Positions 45,718 through 55,418 of a stretch of 64,000 nucleotides of DNA are shown here, one piece after another (position 1 is the first letter of the stretch; every line of letters begins with the position of its first letter). The DNA is from Bacteroidaceae bacterium (lineage in GTDB: Bacteria > Bacteroidota > Bacteroidia > Bacteroidales > Bacteroidaceae). The position numbers and the translations under genes were made by a program. The notes beneath the pieces are model-generated. The model saw nothing but the letters and a program-made list of their open reading frames with translations. It was not told the DNA's origin and did not search any database. The stretch spans positions 144,723-208,722 of the forward strand of contig JAKSJD010000004.1 of the NCBI GenBank assembly GCA_024398435.1, given 5' to 3'.

Positions 45718-45753
45718 TTACATTTATTACATCGGCAGGTGTAATAAATGTAA
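45718..45753. promoter_or_regulatory. Perfect 14-bp inverted repeat after ddh
   Basis: TTACATTTATTACA (45718-45731) and TGTAATAAATGTAA (45740-45753) are exact complements with an 8-nt spacer and are followed by TTTTTG. Outer ATTAC/GTAAT blocks extend the symmetry. It could be an AT-rich terminator for ddh or an operator about 50 bp upstream of the hybrid sensor promoter. Confidence 0.7.
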
Positions 45754-45803
45754 TTTTTGTAATAAAGTTAGTGCTAATATTTTCGTTATCAAATGAAAAA
45801 CAC

Positions 45804-45811
45804 TATCTTTG
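45804..45811 (+). promoter_or_regulatory. -7 promoter box for the hybrid sensor gene
   Basis: TATCTTTG is a perfect box; TTTC at 45781-45784, 19 nt upstream, is a one-mismatch -33 element. The box lies after an in-frame ATG at 45793, so translation must start at 45841. Confidence 0.7.
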
Positions 45812-45840
45812 CAAATGAAATCGGGAATTACTTAATATCT

Positions 45841-48800
45841 ATGGTTCGCATAAAAAATATAATTTGCCTGATGATTCTCGCTATGGTTACCATCGGGATG
45901 AAGGCCCAATTGGAGAATGTGGTTGTTGCTTCATTGAAGTCGACAGCCAATCTGCCAGTGAATGAAGTGAGCCAGATATTTGAGGATTCTGAAGGCTACA
46001 TGTGGTATGGAACTCCCGACGGACTTTGCCGCGATGATGGCTATAGTGTGAGGGTATTCCGCAATTCGTTCAATTCTCCTTTCGTACCAAATATAAACAA
46101 TGTGTTGACAATTCAGGAAACAAAAGGTCAAGATGGTACTTGTTTTCTTTGGATTGGTACAAGCGAGGGTTTGTACCGTATGAACAAACACACGTATGCA
46201 ATCGAACTCACAGAAATTGAAGACCTCGCAACCGCTTCCATCGATTATATGATTGCCACAAGTGATGGAACTCTTTGGGCAGTAGGAGGAAATAGCCTGT
46301 TCAACTTAGACGGACAGGGAACTCTCATAAAAGAATATCCATTGGGATTCATGGTTTCATGTCTTTACGAAGACACAAAGCATCAGTTGTGGGTATCATC
46401 GTTCGAAGGAGGACTTTTCCTGAAAGATTCAAATAAGCATAAATCCCCAAAGCACAGTGAAGTAGAAGGATTCATCAAGATAGATAGCAAACTTTCACTT
46501 TCTGCAATGATAGAAGATACTGGCCACAAATGTTATTGGCTGTGTGAACGAAACGATGGATTGATGAAGGCTACACTTAATGGAACCAATATTAAGGTTG
46601 AGAAGCAAGATATGGTCAAAGACGATGACGGACTCTCAATCACATATTTTACAAGTCTTACAGAAGATGACACCTATCATTATCTTTGGATTATCTCATA
46701 TTATCGTGGTCTTTATGTCTTCAAGGTTGAAAACGGAAAACTCGTAAAACTCTCAACAGACGAAATCCTTCCACCAAGCCATAAGATTCTTAATACTATT
46801 ACGAAGACCAAGGACGGAAGATTGTGGGTGTCAGGATTCGATACAAATAGCTTCGTAATCAGTTTCAAGACATCAGGATTGAGACATTTCACAGTCGATG
46901 AACTTAACCAAAGAACACACTTCGCCCCTACCATCACTTCCCTTTGCCGAGATGATGAGGGAATGTTTTGGCTCAGTCAGAAACGAAGCGACCTTTATTT
47001 ATATGATGCATCCGCCCATAAGGCTGTTTCCTATATCACTCAGCCGGGATTGAGAGATGCAATGCTATTCCTTGTAACCCAAATCGAAAAATCAGCAAAG
47101 CCTCGCAGTGTGTGGGTTGTCATTGATGACGATTATATTAGGCAGTTATCCCGTGAGGGAATGACCATGCAAGCAGGAGAGCGCATTAATGTAGATAGGG
47201 CTCCAGGCAACACAAAACCAGTAAAAGACATCTTCGAGGACAGCAAGGGTAACCTTTGGGTGGGTACGAACGAGGGAGTCTTTATCAAGCACAAGAATCA
47301 AAAAGAAAACAAACTTGTTTGCATCAGTGATACAATCGGTGAAATCGTTGATTTTGCTGAAACTCCTGATGGAACAATCTGGGGTGCTTGCCGTCATAAA
47401 GGCATGCTTCGAATACAAGCAAACGGCAAGTTCGAACTATTCCCACTTAATCGCGACTTTATATCGATTGATGCCACATCCGATGGTAAACTGTGGTTTG
47501 GAACACGTGATGGTCAGGTGATGCTTTTCGACCCAAGTCGACCAGAAGGAGAACAATACACCGACTATTCCGAAGATTGCGGAATGAACGGAGACATGAT
47601 AGGATGCATTATAGTCGATAAGTTCGACCATGTTTGGATTGAAACCAACCAGAACATTATGGAATTCAACCCAAAGAACGACGCTTTCCGAATGTTTTCC
47701 ACCTCCACCACAAATGTCCATATCCAACGCCTAATGCCTTCATCCACATTCAAAGATCCCGACGGAACACTCTATTTCGGAGGCATTCCTGGATTCATCG
47801 CTTTCAACCCTTCAGATGCCCTTGATAGCACTCCAAGAAGCATGAAAGTGATTGTTACCGATATTACACTCATGGGTAAATCCATTTGGTTTGATTCTGC
47901 CGAAGGAAAGAAAGAAGGAAAAATCACAATCAGCCACGACAGTCACAATCTCAGCATACATTTCTCTTCTCTCGACTTCGTTAATACCGCAAATATTCGC
48001 TATGCATACCAGTTGAAAGGCATTGATGATGACTGGACAATCCTTCCTGTTGGCCAGAATTCGGTACTCTACAACCAACTCCCAAAGGGCGAGTATCATT
48101 TCCTCATAAAAGCCACGGATAAAAACGGACTTTGGAGTGAAGAGGTAACAGAGATTGTAATCGAACGCTTGCCTGCATGGTACGAGTCGGTTTGGGCTTA
48201 TATCCTATATGCTCTGCTGCTGATTGGACTGGTATTGTTCTTCGTCTATCAGTACAAGCGTTATCTTCAGATTCAGAGTCAGAAGCAACTCACGGAAGAC
48301 CTTACCCAAACCAAGTTGGTCTACTTCACCAGCATTTCCCACGAATTGCTCACACCTCTCACAATTATCTCGTGCCTCACAGAACAGATAGATACAGAAA
48401 ATGCAGATACTGAGCACAAACTGAGTCTTGTAAAAGCCAATGTATTTCGATTGAGAAGACTGTTACAGCAAGTGCTTGATTTCCGTAAGGTGGAAAGTAG
48501 GAATATGCGTCTTTTCGTAGAAAAAGGTAATGTGACGGATTTCCTTAAGGCTATTTGTAAGGAAAGTTTTGAGCCATTGGCAAAGAACAAAAACCTGCAA
48601 TTCCTGACCCTTTTGCCAGTGACTGATATTGAAGGCTATTTCGACCGAGATAAGTTTGAGAAAATCTTGTTCAACCTTGTTTCGAATGCGTTCAAATACA
48701 CTCCAGAGGGGAAGCAAGTGACATTAAGTGCCATCGTTCAGCCAGATAATATTCTTCGTCTCAGTGTGAAAGATGAGGGAATAGGAATTGATGCGAAGGA

Positions 48801-49845
48801 ACAAAAACTTATCTTCAATAGATTCTACACTTCCAAAAAGACAGGTGGAAGCATTTCAAATGGAATAGGTTTGGCTCTTACGAAGGAACTGGTAGAACTT
48901 CATCACGGACAGATTTGGGTGGAAAGCCAACCAAAGCATGGTTCGGAATTTATTATCGAGTTGCCAATAGGCAAGGAAAGTTTCTTGGCTGAGGAAATCA
49001 AGGAAGAGATTCAGGAGGCCCAGATAGAGATGATAAAGGAGAGTGAACAAAATGGAGAGTCGGTAATCGTTGGTGCTTCGACCAATGAAGAGACTGCTTC
49101 TCAGATGGGGCTGTTGATGGTGGAAGACAACCTTGAATTGCTTTCAGTAATGCAAGGCTTGCTGTCAAAACATTACAATGTGTTTGCTGCTACAAATGGA
49201 GAGGAAGCACTTGACATTATTAGTAGAGAAGAGATTCAGATAGTAGTCAGTGATATAAGTATGCCAAAGATGGATGGTTTGGAACTTTGCCACAGATTGA
49301 AGCAAAATATCAATACCAGTCACCTTATAGTTATTCTTCTTACAGCAAAGATTTCAGCTGAGGCCCAGGTAGATTCCTATAATGCAGGAGCCGATGGATA
49401 TTTGGCAAAACCTTTCGAGACAAAGGTTCTTATTGGATTGCTTGACAATCTGAAGGCTCAAAGGGAGAAACATCAACAGCAGTTCCGTCAGAATGTTCGT
49501 GAGATTACTGCCGACGATTTGGAAGTGAGCGACCTCGACCAACAGTTCCTGAAGAAAGCAATTAGAATAGTTGAGCGCAATCTCAACAGTCCTAATCTTG
49601 ACGTACAGTTCCTGGCCGAAGAGATGAATATGAGTCGCTCGACGCTTTCACGCAAACTGAAAGCTATTACAGGTCAGACAGCATTCGACTTTATCAAGAG
49701 CATTCGTTTGAAACATGCTTATATGCTTCTGCAAAACAAGACGGCTTCCGTGGCTGAAGTGATGGAAAGAGTGGGCTACAACGACCATCATTCATTCGTT
49801 CAGGCATTCCGCGAAATGTTTGGAGTGTTGCCAAGTTCGCTTTAA
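45841..49845 (+). CDS. Hybrid two-component sensor/regulator (xylan HTCS)
   Basis: This one-protein signalling system senses a glycan fragment in the periplasm and activates transcription. The 1334-aa protein has a signal/TM start, about 700 residues of beta-propeller repeats (for example MWYGTPDGLCRDD, LWVGTNEGVF), a Y_Y_Y domain (to about 780), a TM helix near 786-804, a HisKA domain with His834 in SISHELLTPL, a HATPase domain (NLVSNAFKYTP, DEGIGI), a receiver domain with Asp1138 in VVSDISMPKMDG, and a C-terminal AraC-type HTH (to PSSL). It resembles XynR of Prevotella bryantii. It is upstream of the xylan genes but separated from them by the etf operon. Confidence 0.95.
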   Translation: MVRIKNIICLMILAMVTIGMKAQLENVVVASLKSTANLPVNEVSQIFEDSEGYMWYGTPDGLCRDDGYSVRVFRNSFNSPFVPNINNVLTIQETKGQDGTCFLWIGTSEGLYRMNKHTYAIELTEIEDLATASIDYMIATSDGTLWAVGGNSLFNLDGQGTLIKEYPLGFMVSCLYEDTKHQLWVSSFEGGLFLKDSNKHKSPKHSEVEGFIKIDSKLSLSAMIEDTGHKCYWLCERNDGLMKATLNGTNIKVEKQDMVKDDDGLSITYFTSLTEDDTYHYLWIISYYRGLYVFKVENGKLVKLSTDEILPPSHKILNTITKTKDGRLWVSGFDTNSFVISFKTSGLRHFTVDELNQRTHFAPTITSLCRDDEGMFWLSQKRSDLYLYDASAHKAVSYITQPGLRDAMLFLVTQIEKSAKPRSVWVVIDDDYIRQLSREGMTMQAGERINVDRAPGNTKPVKDIFEDSKGNLWVGTNEGVFIKHKNQKENKLVCISDTIGEIVDFAETPDGTIWGACRHKGMLRIQANGKFELFPLNRDFISIDATSDGKLWFGTRDGQVMLFDPSRPEGEQYTDYSEDCGMNGDMIGCIIVDKFDHVWIETNQNIMEFNPKNDAFRMFSTSTTNVHIQRLMPSSTFKDPDGTLYFGGIPGFIAFNPSDALDSTPRSMKVIVTDITLMGKSIWFDSAEGKKEGKITISHDSHNLSIHFSSLDFVNTANIRYAYQLKGIDDDWTILPVGQNSVLYNQLPKGEYHFLIKATDKNGLWSEEVTEIVIERLPAWYESVWAYILYALLLIGLVLFFVYQYKRYLQIQSQKQLTEDLTQTKLVYFTSISHELLTPLTIISCLTEQIDTENADTEHKLSLVKANVFRLRRLLQQVLDFRKVESRNMRLFVEKGNVTDFLKAICKESFEPLAKNKNLQFLTLLPVTDIEGYFDRDKFEKILFNLVSNAFKYTPEGKQVTLSAIVQPDNILRLSVKDEGIGIDAKEQKLIFNRFYTSKKTGGSISNGIGLALTKELVELHHGQIWVESQPKHGSEFIIELPIGKESFLAEEIKEEIQEAQIEMIKESEQNGESVIVGASTNEETASQMGLLMVEDNLELLSVMQGLLSKHYNVFAATNGEEALDIISREEIQIVVSDISMPKMDGLELCHRLKQNINTSHLIVILLTAKISAEAQVDSYNAGADGYLAKPFETKVLIGLLDNLKAQREKHQQQFRQNVREITADDLEVSDLDQQFLKKAIRIVERNLNSPNLDVQFLAEEMNMSRSTLSRKLKAITGQTAFDFIKSIRLKHAYMLLQNKTASVAEVMERVGYNDHHSFVQAFREMFGVLPSSL

Positions 49846-49869
49846 CACATTATTTATAATATATAAAAT

Positions 49870-49908
49870 AAACCAGATACCTAAATGTGGAATAGATATC
49901 TGGTTTTA
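49870..49908. terminator. Hairpin terminator between convergent genes
   Basis: AAACCAGATA (49870-49879) and TATCTGGTTTT (49896-49906) pair, leaving a T-rich tail to the right; the left side is AT-rich enough to serve the minus-strand gene too. Confidence 0.75.
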
Positions 49909-49929
49909 TTGTGTTATAGATGTTGAAAC

Positions 49930-51654
49930 TTATTTGTAGAATTCCAACTTCTCTGGAGTCATGAGATGAACATAGCTGAAGTGGCGTGCAACTTCACTTT
50001 CTGCATGATTGAAGAACACTTCGAGGCTCTTTCCAAACAATTCAGGAGCACGTTGAGTGTCTTGCAGAAGAAGGTGGCACATGATAGTGTAGGCAGTCAT
50101 TTCATAGAGCTTGCGACCACAGAAGTCGAGCAAGTCCTGATTGTCCTGAGTCTTCACATATTCGATAGCCTCTTCCAATTTCTCGCGCATTGCAACAAGT
50201 CGGTCGGCAAATGGCTGGAATTGAGGATCCAATGGTTGTTCGGCTGTTCCGAATGAAACACCTTCCATATCTTGAATGACACTCATGTATGTGCCATTTG
50301 TAATATATCGAAGAGCTGCAACAACCTGAAGTTGGGTTGTTCCCTCGTAAATGCTTGTTATGCGGGCATCGCGATAAAGTCGTTGGCATTTGTATTCCTG
50401 CATGTAGCCACTTCCACCATGAACCTGAATGGCATCATAGGAGTTTTGGTTGGCAAACTCACTGTTCATTCCTTTTGCAAGAGGAGTGAAAGCATCAGCA
50501 AGGCGTTGGTACTTCTTCATTTCCTGACGTTCCTCTGGAGTGAGAGTTCGTTCGCGTGCAATATCTTCAAGTGCCTTATAAATATCTACATATCGTGCAC
50601 ATTGATAGAGAAGGCTACGGCCAGCATCGAGTTTTGCCTTGATTGTGGCAATCATGTCATAAACAGCAGGGAAGTTGATGATTTCCTTACCATATTGTTT
50701 GCGGTCGCGGGCATAGGCAAGAGCCTCTTCATATGCAGCTTGTTCGATTCCGACACTTTGTGCAGCAATGCCAAGGCGGGCACCGTTCATGAGTGACATC
50801 ACATAACGGATAAGACCAAGTTTGCGGTCGCCACAAATCTCTGCCTTTGCATTCTTGAATGTGAGTTCGCATGTAGGACTTCCGTGGATTCCGAGTTTGT
50901 TCTCGATTCGGCGTACATTCACTCCTCCGTTTTTCTTATCATAGATAAACATGGAGAGGCCACGGCCATCGCGAGTGCCTTCCTCACTGCGTGCAAGGAC
51001 GAGATGAACGTCACTGTCGCCATTTGTGATAAAACGCTTCACACCATTGAGTCGCCAACAATCTTCAGCTTCGTCATAAGTGGCACGAAGCATAACGCTT
51101 TGAAGGTCGCTTCCGGCATCAGGTTCGGTAAGGTCCATCGACATTGTCTCGCCTGCACAGATGCGTGGAATATATTTCTGACGTTGCTCTTCAGTGCCGA
51201 AGCAATAAAGAGTTTCGATACAATCCTGAAGACTCCATACATTCTCAAAGCTTGCATCGCCGGCACTTACGATTTCGTTGGCTGCAGTGTAGACAATTAC
51301 TGGAAGGCTGAGGCCACCATAACGGCGAGGCATTGTCATTCCGTTGAGTCCTGCCTTGTTGGTTGCATCAAGGTTTTCGTATGTCTTTTCTGCATAGCTT
51401 ACTCGTCCGTTCTCGCAATGAGGACCTTCGGCATCTACAGCTTCGGCATTTGGGGCAATGATGTTGGCATTGATGTCGCCAACAACCTCAAGCACCTTAT
51501 CATACGTGTCCATTGCATCCTCAAAGTCTTGTGGTGCATAGTCGTATTGGTCCTTATCGGCAAAACCCCTCTCTTTGAGTTCTACGATGTGAGGCATCAT
51601 AGGATTGTCGAGATGGAACTTAATCTCAGGAATGTCGTTATATGAATTTGCCAT
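49930..51654 (-). CDS. Acyl-CoA dehydrogenase
   Basis: These flavoenzymes oxidise acyl-CoA to enoyl-CoA and pass electrons to ETF. The 574-aa protein is longer than the usual 380 residues: the FAD-binding SMDLTEPDAGSDLQ near 169-182, FITNGDSDVHLVLAR, RDRKQYGK, the IQVHGGSGYMQEYKCQRLYR region and the catalytic glutamate in IYEGTTQLQ are all present, with an extra C-terminal helical domain after about 460. It begins 2 nt after etfA, so it is translated with it. The acyl substrate is unknown. Confidence 0.92.
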   Translation of the reverse strand: MANSYNDIPEIKFHLDNPMMPHIVELKERGFADKDQYDYAPQDFEDAMDTYDKVLEVVGDINANIIAPNAEAVDAEGPHCENGRVSYAEKTYENLDATNKAGLNGMTMPRRYGGLSLPVIVYTAANEIVSAGDASFENVWSLQDCIETLYCFGTEEQRQKYIPRICAGETMSMDLTEPDAGSDLQSVMLRATYDEAEDCWRLNGVKRFITNGDSDVHLVLARSEEGTRDGRGLSMFIYDKKNGGVNVRRIENKLGIHGSPTCELTFKNAKAEICGDRKLGLIRYVMSLMNGARLGIAAQSVGIEQAAYEEALAYARDRKQYGKEIINFPAVYDMIATIKAKLDAGRSLLYQCARYVDIYKALEDIARERTLTPEERQEMKKYQRLADAFTPLAKGMNSEFANQNSYDAIQVHGGSGYMQEYKCQRLYRDARITSIYEGTTQLQVVAALRYITNGTYMSVIQDMEGVSFGTAEQPLDPQFQPFADRLVAMREKLEEAIEYVKTQDNQDLLDFCGRKLYEMTAYTIMCHLLLQDTQRAPELFGKSLEVFFNHAESEVARHFSYVHLMTPEKLEFYK

Positions 51655-51656
51655 AA

Positions 51657-52697
51657 TTACTTACTGTTTGCTTTGTAATACTTAATGAGTTTTGGAACAA
51701 CCTCTTCGATATTTCCGCAGATGTTGTAGTCGGCTATCTGGTTGATAGGTGCAGAAGGGTCGTTATTGATGGAAATGATGATTCCCGACTCTTTCATACC
51801 TGCAATATGCTGGATGGCACCACTGATTCCGCAGGCGATGTAAACCTTTGGGCGGACAGTAACGCCTGTCTGGCCAATCTGTCGGTCGTGTTCAACCCAA
51901 CCTGCATCCACTGCAGCACGGCTTGCTCCGAGTTCGGCATGAAGTTCGTGGGCAAGTTCTCTGAGGAGGTCGAATCCTTCCTTGCTTCCGACTCCATAGC
52001 CTCCGGCAACCACGATGTTGGCTCCCTTCAGGTTGTGTTTGGCTGCTTCAACGTGGCGGTCGAGCACTTTGACGACGTAATCGGTTTCTGGAATATATTT
52101 GCCGACTTCGTGATTGATGACTTCACCCTTATAGTCGGCCGAGAGGATTTCCTTCTTCATCACTCCGTCACGAACTGTGGCCATTTGTGGGCGGTGTTCT
52201 GGATTGACGATTGTGGCAATGATCGAACCTCCGAAGGCAGGACGAATCTGCATGAGTTGCTTCTCATAGTGCTTTGTTACGAATTCATCGCCTTGCTTCA
52301 CCTTCATTTCGAAGTCGTCAATTTCGAGTTGGGTGCAATCGGCTGTAAGACCTGAATGGAGTGCTGACGAAACGCGAGGACCGAGGTCGCGGCCAATCAC
52401 TGTTGCTCCCATGAGGCAAATCTGTGGTTGTTCTTCCTTGAAGAGGTTGACAACGGCTGAAGTGTGTGGGAGAGAGGTGTAAGGGAAGAGTCGAGGGTCG
52501 TCGAATTTATGAACGCAGTCGACTCCATAAGGGAACAACTGTTTTTCGATGCCTTCAAGCTCTGAACCAATGCAGATGCATTCGAGTGCTGCTCCGAGTT
52601 CGCTTGCCAGTTTGCGGCCTTTGGTGAGGAGTTCAAGGCTTACGTCAGCCACTTTGTTTCCTTCACCTATTTCTATATATACGTATACGTTATTCAT
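51657..52697 (-). CDS. etfA: Electron transfer flavoprotein, alpha subunit
   Basis: EtfA binds FAD and, with EtfB, carries electrons from dehydrogenases to an acceptor. The 346-aa protein has an N-terminal domain with LMGATVIGRDLGPRVS and GGSIIATIVNPEHRPQMATV, and the C-terminal FAD domain with VVAGGYGVGSK, GASRAAVDAGW, IGQTGVTVRPKVYIACGIS and INNDPSAPI. The order etfB-etfA-acyl-CoA dehydrogenase suggests a dedicated electron route for that enzyme. Confidence 0.95.
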   Translation of the reverse strand: MNNVYVYIEIGEGNKVADVSLELLTKGRKLASELGAALECICIGSELEGIEKQLFPYGVDCVHKFDDPRLFPYTSLPHTSAVVNLFKEEQPQICLMGATVIGRDLGPRVSSALHSGLTADCTQLEIDDFEMKVKQGDEFVTKHYEKQLMQIRPAFGGSIIATIVNPEHRPQMATVRDGVMKKEILSADYKGEVINHEVGKYIPETDYVVKVLDRHVEAAKHNLKGANIVVAGGYGVGSKEGFDLLRELAHELHAELGASRAAVDAGWVEHDRQIGQTGVTVRPKVYIACGISGAIQHIAGMKESGIIISINNDPSAPINQIADYNICGNIEEVVPKLIKYYKANSK

Positions 52698-52711
52698 ATC
52701 TCATTCTGTTC

Positions 52712-53509
52712 CTAAATCGTATTGCTTTCAATGAGTTCGCGAACGAGGGAATTGATGTCTTCATCGCTGTCGGTGAGGGTCTTGGTTTCCTTTGCCTTGA
52801 AGACGATGCTCTTTACTGCTTTCACGTTGGTAGGACTTCCAGCCTTGCCGATTTGCTGAGGGTCGGCTTCGATGTCGGCAGCTCCCCAAACGGTGAATTC
52901 CTTTCGCTTGTTGGCCATGATTCGCTTCACGTTGCGAGTGCGGCAAGGTGCTGCACTTCCGTTGACTGTGACGAGGATTGGCATTGGTGCTTCCACTGTT
53001 TCAACTCCTCCGTCGATGTGGCGGCGGCAGCGGATGTGGTTTTCGTCGCATTCGAGGATTTCCTCAGTGTATGTGATTTGAGGAAGACCGAGTTTTTCGG
53101 CCACTTGTGGTCCTACCTGGGCAGTGTCGCCGTCGATTGCCTGACGTCCACAAAGAATGATGTCCACCTTTCCGATCTTTCGGATGGCTTGAGCAAGAGA
53201 ATAGCTTGTGGCCAAAGTGTCGGCACCGCCTAAAGCCCTGTCGGTGAGCAAGATACCTTCATCGGCTCCGCGATAGATTCCTTCGCGAAGCACTTCTGCA
53301 GCTTTTGGAAGACCCATTGTGAGCATTGTGATTCGGCTGCCTGGATGTTGTTCCTTTAGGCGAATTGCCTGCTCGAGGGCATTGAGGTCTTCTGGGTTGA
53401 AGACGGTTGGAAGTGCTGCTCGGTTGACAGTTCCTTCGGGTGTCATTGCTTCTGACCCCACGTTGTGAGTGTCGGGCACTTGTTTTGCTAATACGATAAT
53501 GTTCAACAT
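52712..53509 (-). CDS. etfB: Electron transfer flavoprotein, beta subunit
   Basis: EtfB is the partner of EtfA. The 265-aa protein has the start IIVLAKQVPDTHN, the NPEDLNALEQAIRLKE segment, LCGRQAIDGDTAQVGPQVAE, which is the nucleotide-binding signature, and ANKRKEFTVWG. Some EtfBs bind a second flavin for electron bifurcation; whether this pair bifurcates cannot be judged here. It is the first gene of the operon and has a TAATTTTG promoter box. Confidence 0.95.
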   Translation of the reverse strand: MLNIIVLAKQVPDTHNVGSEAMTPEGTVNRAALPTVFNPEDLNALEQAIRLKEQHPGSRITMLTMGLPKAAEVLREGIYRGADEGILLTDRALGGADTLATSYSLAQAIRKIGKVDIILCGRQAIDGDTAQVGPQVAEKLGLPQITYTEEILECDENHIRCRRHIDGGVETVEAPMPILVTVNGSAAPCRTRNVKRIMANKRKEFTVWGAADIEADPQQIGKAGSPTNVKAVKSIVFKAKETKTLTDSDEDINSLVRELIESNTI

Positions 53510-53585
53510 TTTATATTTGATTTTTTCTGTTTCGGTTGAAGGTTTCCACGGATTCAGTTTGTGGTTGGCAATCCGTAGTAACGTG

Positions 53586-53593
53586 CAAAATTA
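53586..53593 (-). promoter_or_regulatory. -7 promoter box for the etf operon
   Basis: The minus strand reads TAATTTTG, matching the -7 consensus, about 77 nt before the etfB start; a one-mismatch -33 (TTTC) lies about 20 nt upstream. Confidence 0.6.
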
Positions 53594-53735
53594 GTCAATT
53601 AATTCGAGATAGAAAAGAAAAAGCGGTTAAATGTTGCTTTCTTTGGTCAAATGGTCGGCTTAAAAATGATTATTTCATTTTTTCGAGGATTTTTGTTCTT
53701 GGCTAAGTGATTTTTTTGCTTTGCTGTTTGTCGAA

Positions 53736-53796
53736 AAATTTCTCGCTAAACTCAAGGTCATTTCTCGCTAAACTCAGGGTCGTTTCTTGCTGTTCG
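53736..53796. repeat. Two-and-a-half-unit array, period 22-24 bp
   Basis: Units ATTTCTCGCTAAACTCAAGG and ATTTCTCGCTAAACTCAGGG are followed by GTTTCTTGCTGTTCG. The core is that of the array at 44512-44666. The 463-nt gap (53510-53972) otherwise contains the two promoters and a GCCGATGAAATCGCGG palindrome near 53859. Confidence 0.8.
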
Positions 53797-53972
53797 TTTT
53801 CGGTAGGTTGGCAAAGCGTATTTATACATCATTTTTTGCCCTTGAAAACGTAAAAAAGCCGATGAAATCGCGGAATGTTGGTGTTTTGATATAAGAAAAA
53901 CGACGAAAGCCATTGTTTTTCGAAAATATTCATTTACTTTGCAAAAAAATTATAATCAAATCATTATACAAT

Positions 53973-55388
53973 ATGGCTTACAATCAAAATGAAGGCGGCG
54001 AAACTATGGCCGCAAAGGGTTTCTACAAACTCAGTTGGATGCAACGAATCGGCTTCGGTTCAGGTGACTTGGCTCAGAATCTGATTTTCCAGACGGTAGC
54101 AACATTCTTGATGATTTACCTCTGCACGGTTTTGAAGATCAGTATGATTTTTGTCAGCGGACTTATTCTGGCAGTTCGACTCTTCGACTGTATATGGAGT
54201 CCAATCGTAGGACGATATATTGACAACCACAATCCTAAGTTGGGTAAGTACCGCACATATTTGCTTTATGGTGGTATTCCACTCACAATCGCAGCTTGTT
54301 TCCTCATGCTCCCTGCAGCAGCAGAATGGTCAATGACTATGAAGATTATCTATGCTACAGTCAGCTACACATTGCTCAGCATGATTTATTCAGTAGTGAA
54401 TATTCCTTACGGCTCAATCATGGCCAGCATGACTCGCGACAACAATGAAGTCCTCATTCTTACTTCAACTCGAATGGTATGTGCCAACATCGGTCAGATC
54501 GTCGTTCAGGCAGGTTTCCCAATCGGTCTTGCAATCGTTGCAGGAGAGACAATCGACTGGAAGCAGGCTTCATTCATGGCTATCGGTACAATTCCAGCAT
54601 TCATCATCCTTCCTATGCTCCCATTGCTGAAGAGCTGGTTTGGCAAGAAGGGGCTTTATTATTTACTTCTCTCAATCGGTTTCATCGGATTTGCTGCATT
54701 GTTCGTAATCGGAAAGTTCTTCGATGTAGCTGAATGCAATACAATAGTTCAGATTGCAAAGGTTATGACAGGTGTTGGTCTTCTCGTTGGTTCACTCATG
54801 TGGGCTCTCGTTCCTGAAGTAATCTCAGAAGCTGAATACCGCACTGGCAACCGTCCAGCAGCAACAGTCAATGCCCTTGCAGGTGTTGCCTTCAAGGCAG
54901 GTTTCTCAATTGCAGGTTGGATCACACCGCTTGTAATGGGTTGGATAGGTTTCAACTTGGCAGAAGAAGTATCAGCATTGCCAGGTGGACCAAATGCATG
55001 GTTTACAGTTATCAGCGTATTCGCACTCGTAGGATTCATCCTCTTGGCTCTTTGCTTCCTCAGCTGTAAGGAAAACATCGTAACCACTCCAGAAAAGCCA
55101 GTTACATTCGGTGAGATGTTCCAGGAATTCAAGGCAAACAAGTGCCTCCAGTTGGTACTCGGCATCTTCGTTGTAGTATTCCTCGCATCATTCATTGCAG
55201 CACCAGTAAACGCATACTACACAAAGTTGGCTGACTATTCAGATACAGTGAAGGATGCAATCCTTTGGTTCACATGCATCATTCCTGCACTCCTTCTTAT
55301 CGTAGTAGCTTACCTCGTTTACAAGTATCCTCTTACAGATGAGAAGCTCGACGAAATCAACCACGAAATCGAGGCACGTAACGCTTAA
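53973..55388 (+). CDS. GPH-family sugar/cation symporter (xylooligosaccharide)
   Basis: The 471-aa protein has twelve predicted transmembrane helices and the glycoside-pentoside-hexuronide family look: FGSGDLAQNLIFQTVATF in TM1, LFDCIWSPIVGRYIDNHNPK in the first loop (MFS_2 type), and a long C-terminal helix set. It probably imports xylose oligomers with a cation. A weak -7 box (TTTACTTTG at 53933-53941) lies just upstream, so the start is set at 53973 rather than an ATG 60 nt earlier. The next gene, GH10, starts 30 nt downstream. The pairing with GH10 and GH43 matches the xynD gene described in Prevotella bryantii. Confidence 0.88.
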   Translation: MAYNQNEGGETMAAKGFYKLSWMQRIGFGSGDLAQNLIFQTVATFLMIYLCTVLKISMIFVSGLILAVRLFDCIWSPIVGRYIDNHNPKLGKYRTYLLYGGIPLTIAACFLMLPAAAEWSMTMKIIYATVSYTLLSMIYSVVNIPYGSIMASMTRDNNEVLILTSTRMVCANIGQIVVQAGFPIGLAIVAGETIDWKQASFMAIGTIPAFIILPMLPLLKSWFGKKGLYYLLLSIGFIGFAALFVIGKFFDVAECNTIVQIAKVMTGVGLLVGSLMWALVPEVISEAEYRTGNRPAATVNALAGVAFKAGFSIAGWITPLVMGWIGFNLAEEVSALPGGPNAWFTVISVFALVGFILLALCFLSCKENIVTTPEKPVTFGEMFQEFKANKCLQLVLGIFVVVFLASFIAAPVNAYYTKLADYSDTVKDAILWFTCIIPALLLIVVAYLVYKYPLTDEKLDEINHEIEARNA

Positions 55389-55418
55389 TCACAATACACA
55401 TCTACAACTCTGAACTAA

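Noticed and set aside
53859-53874. GCCGATGAAATCGCGG as a dispersed regulatory palindrome
   Set aside because: The core GATGAAATCG also occurs repeatedly inside genes as codons for Asp-Glu-Ile (for example in truB, mnmG and tatD), so intergenic copies may be chance; it is mentioned only where it extends other similarity.
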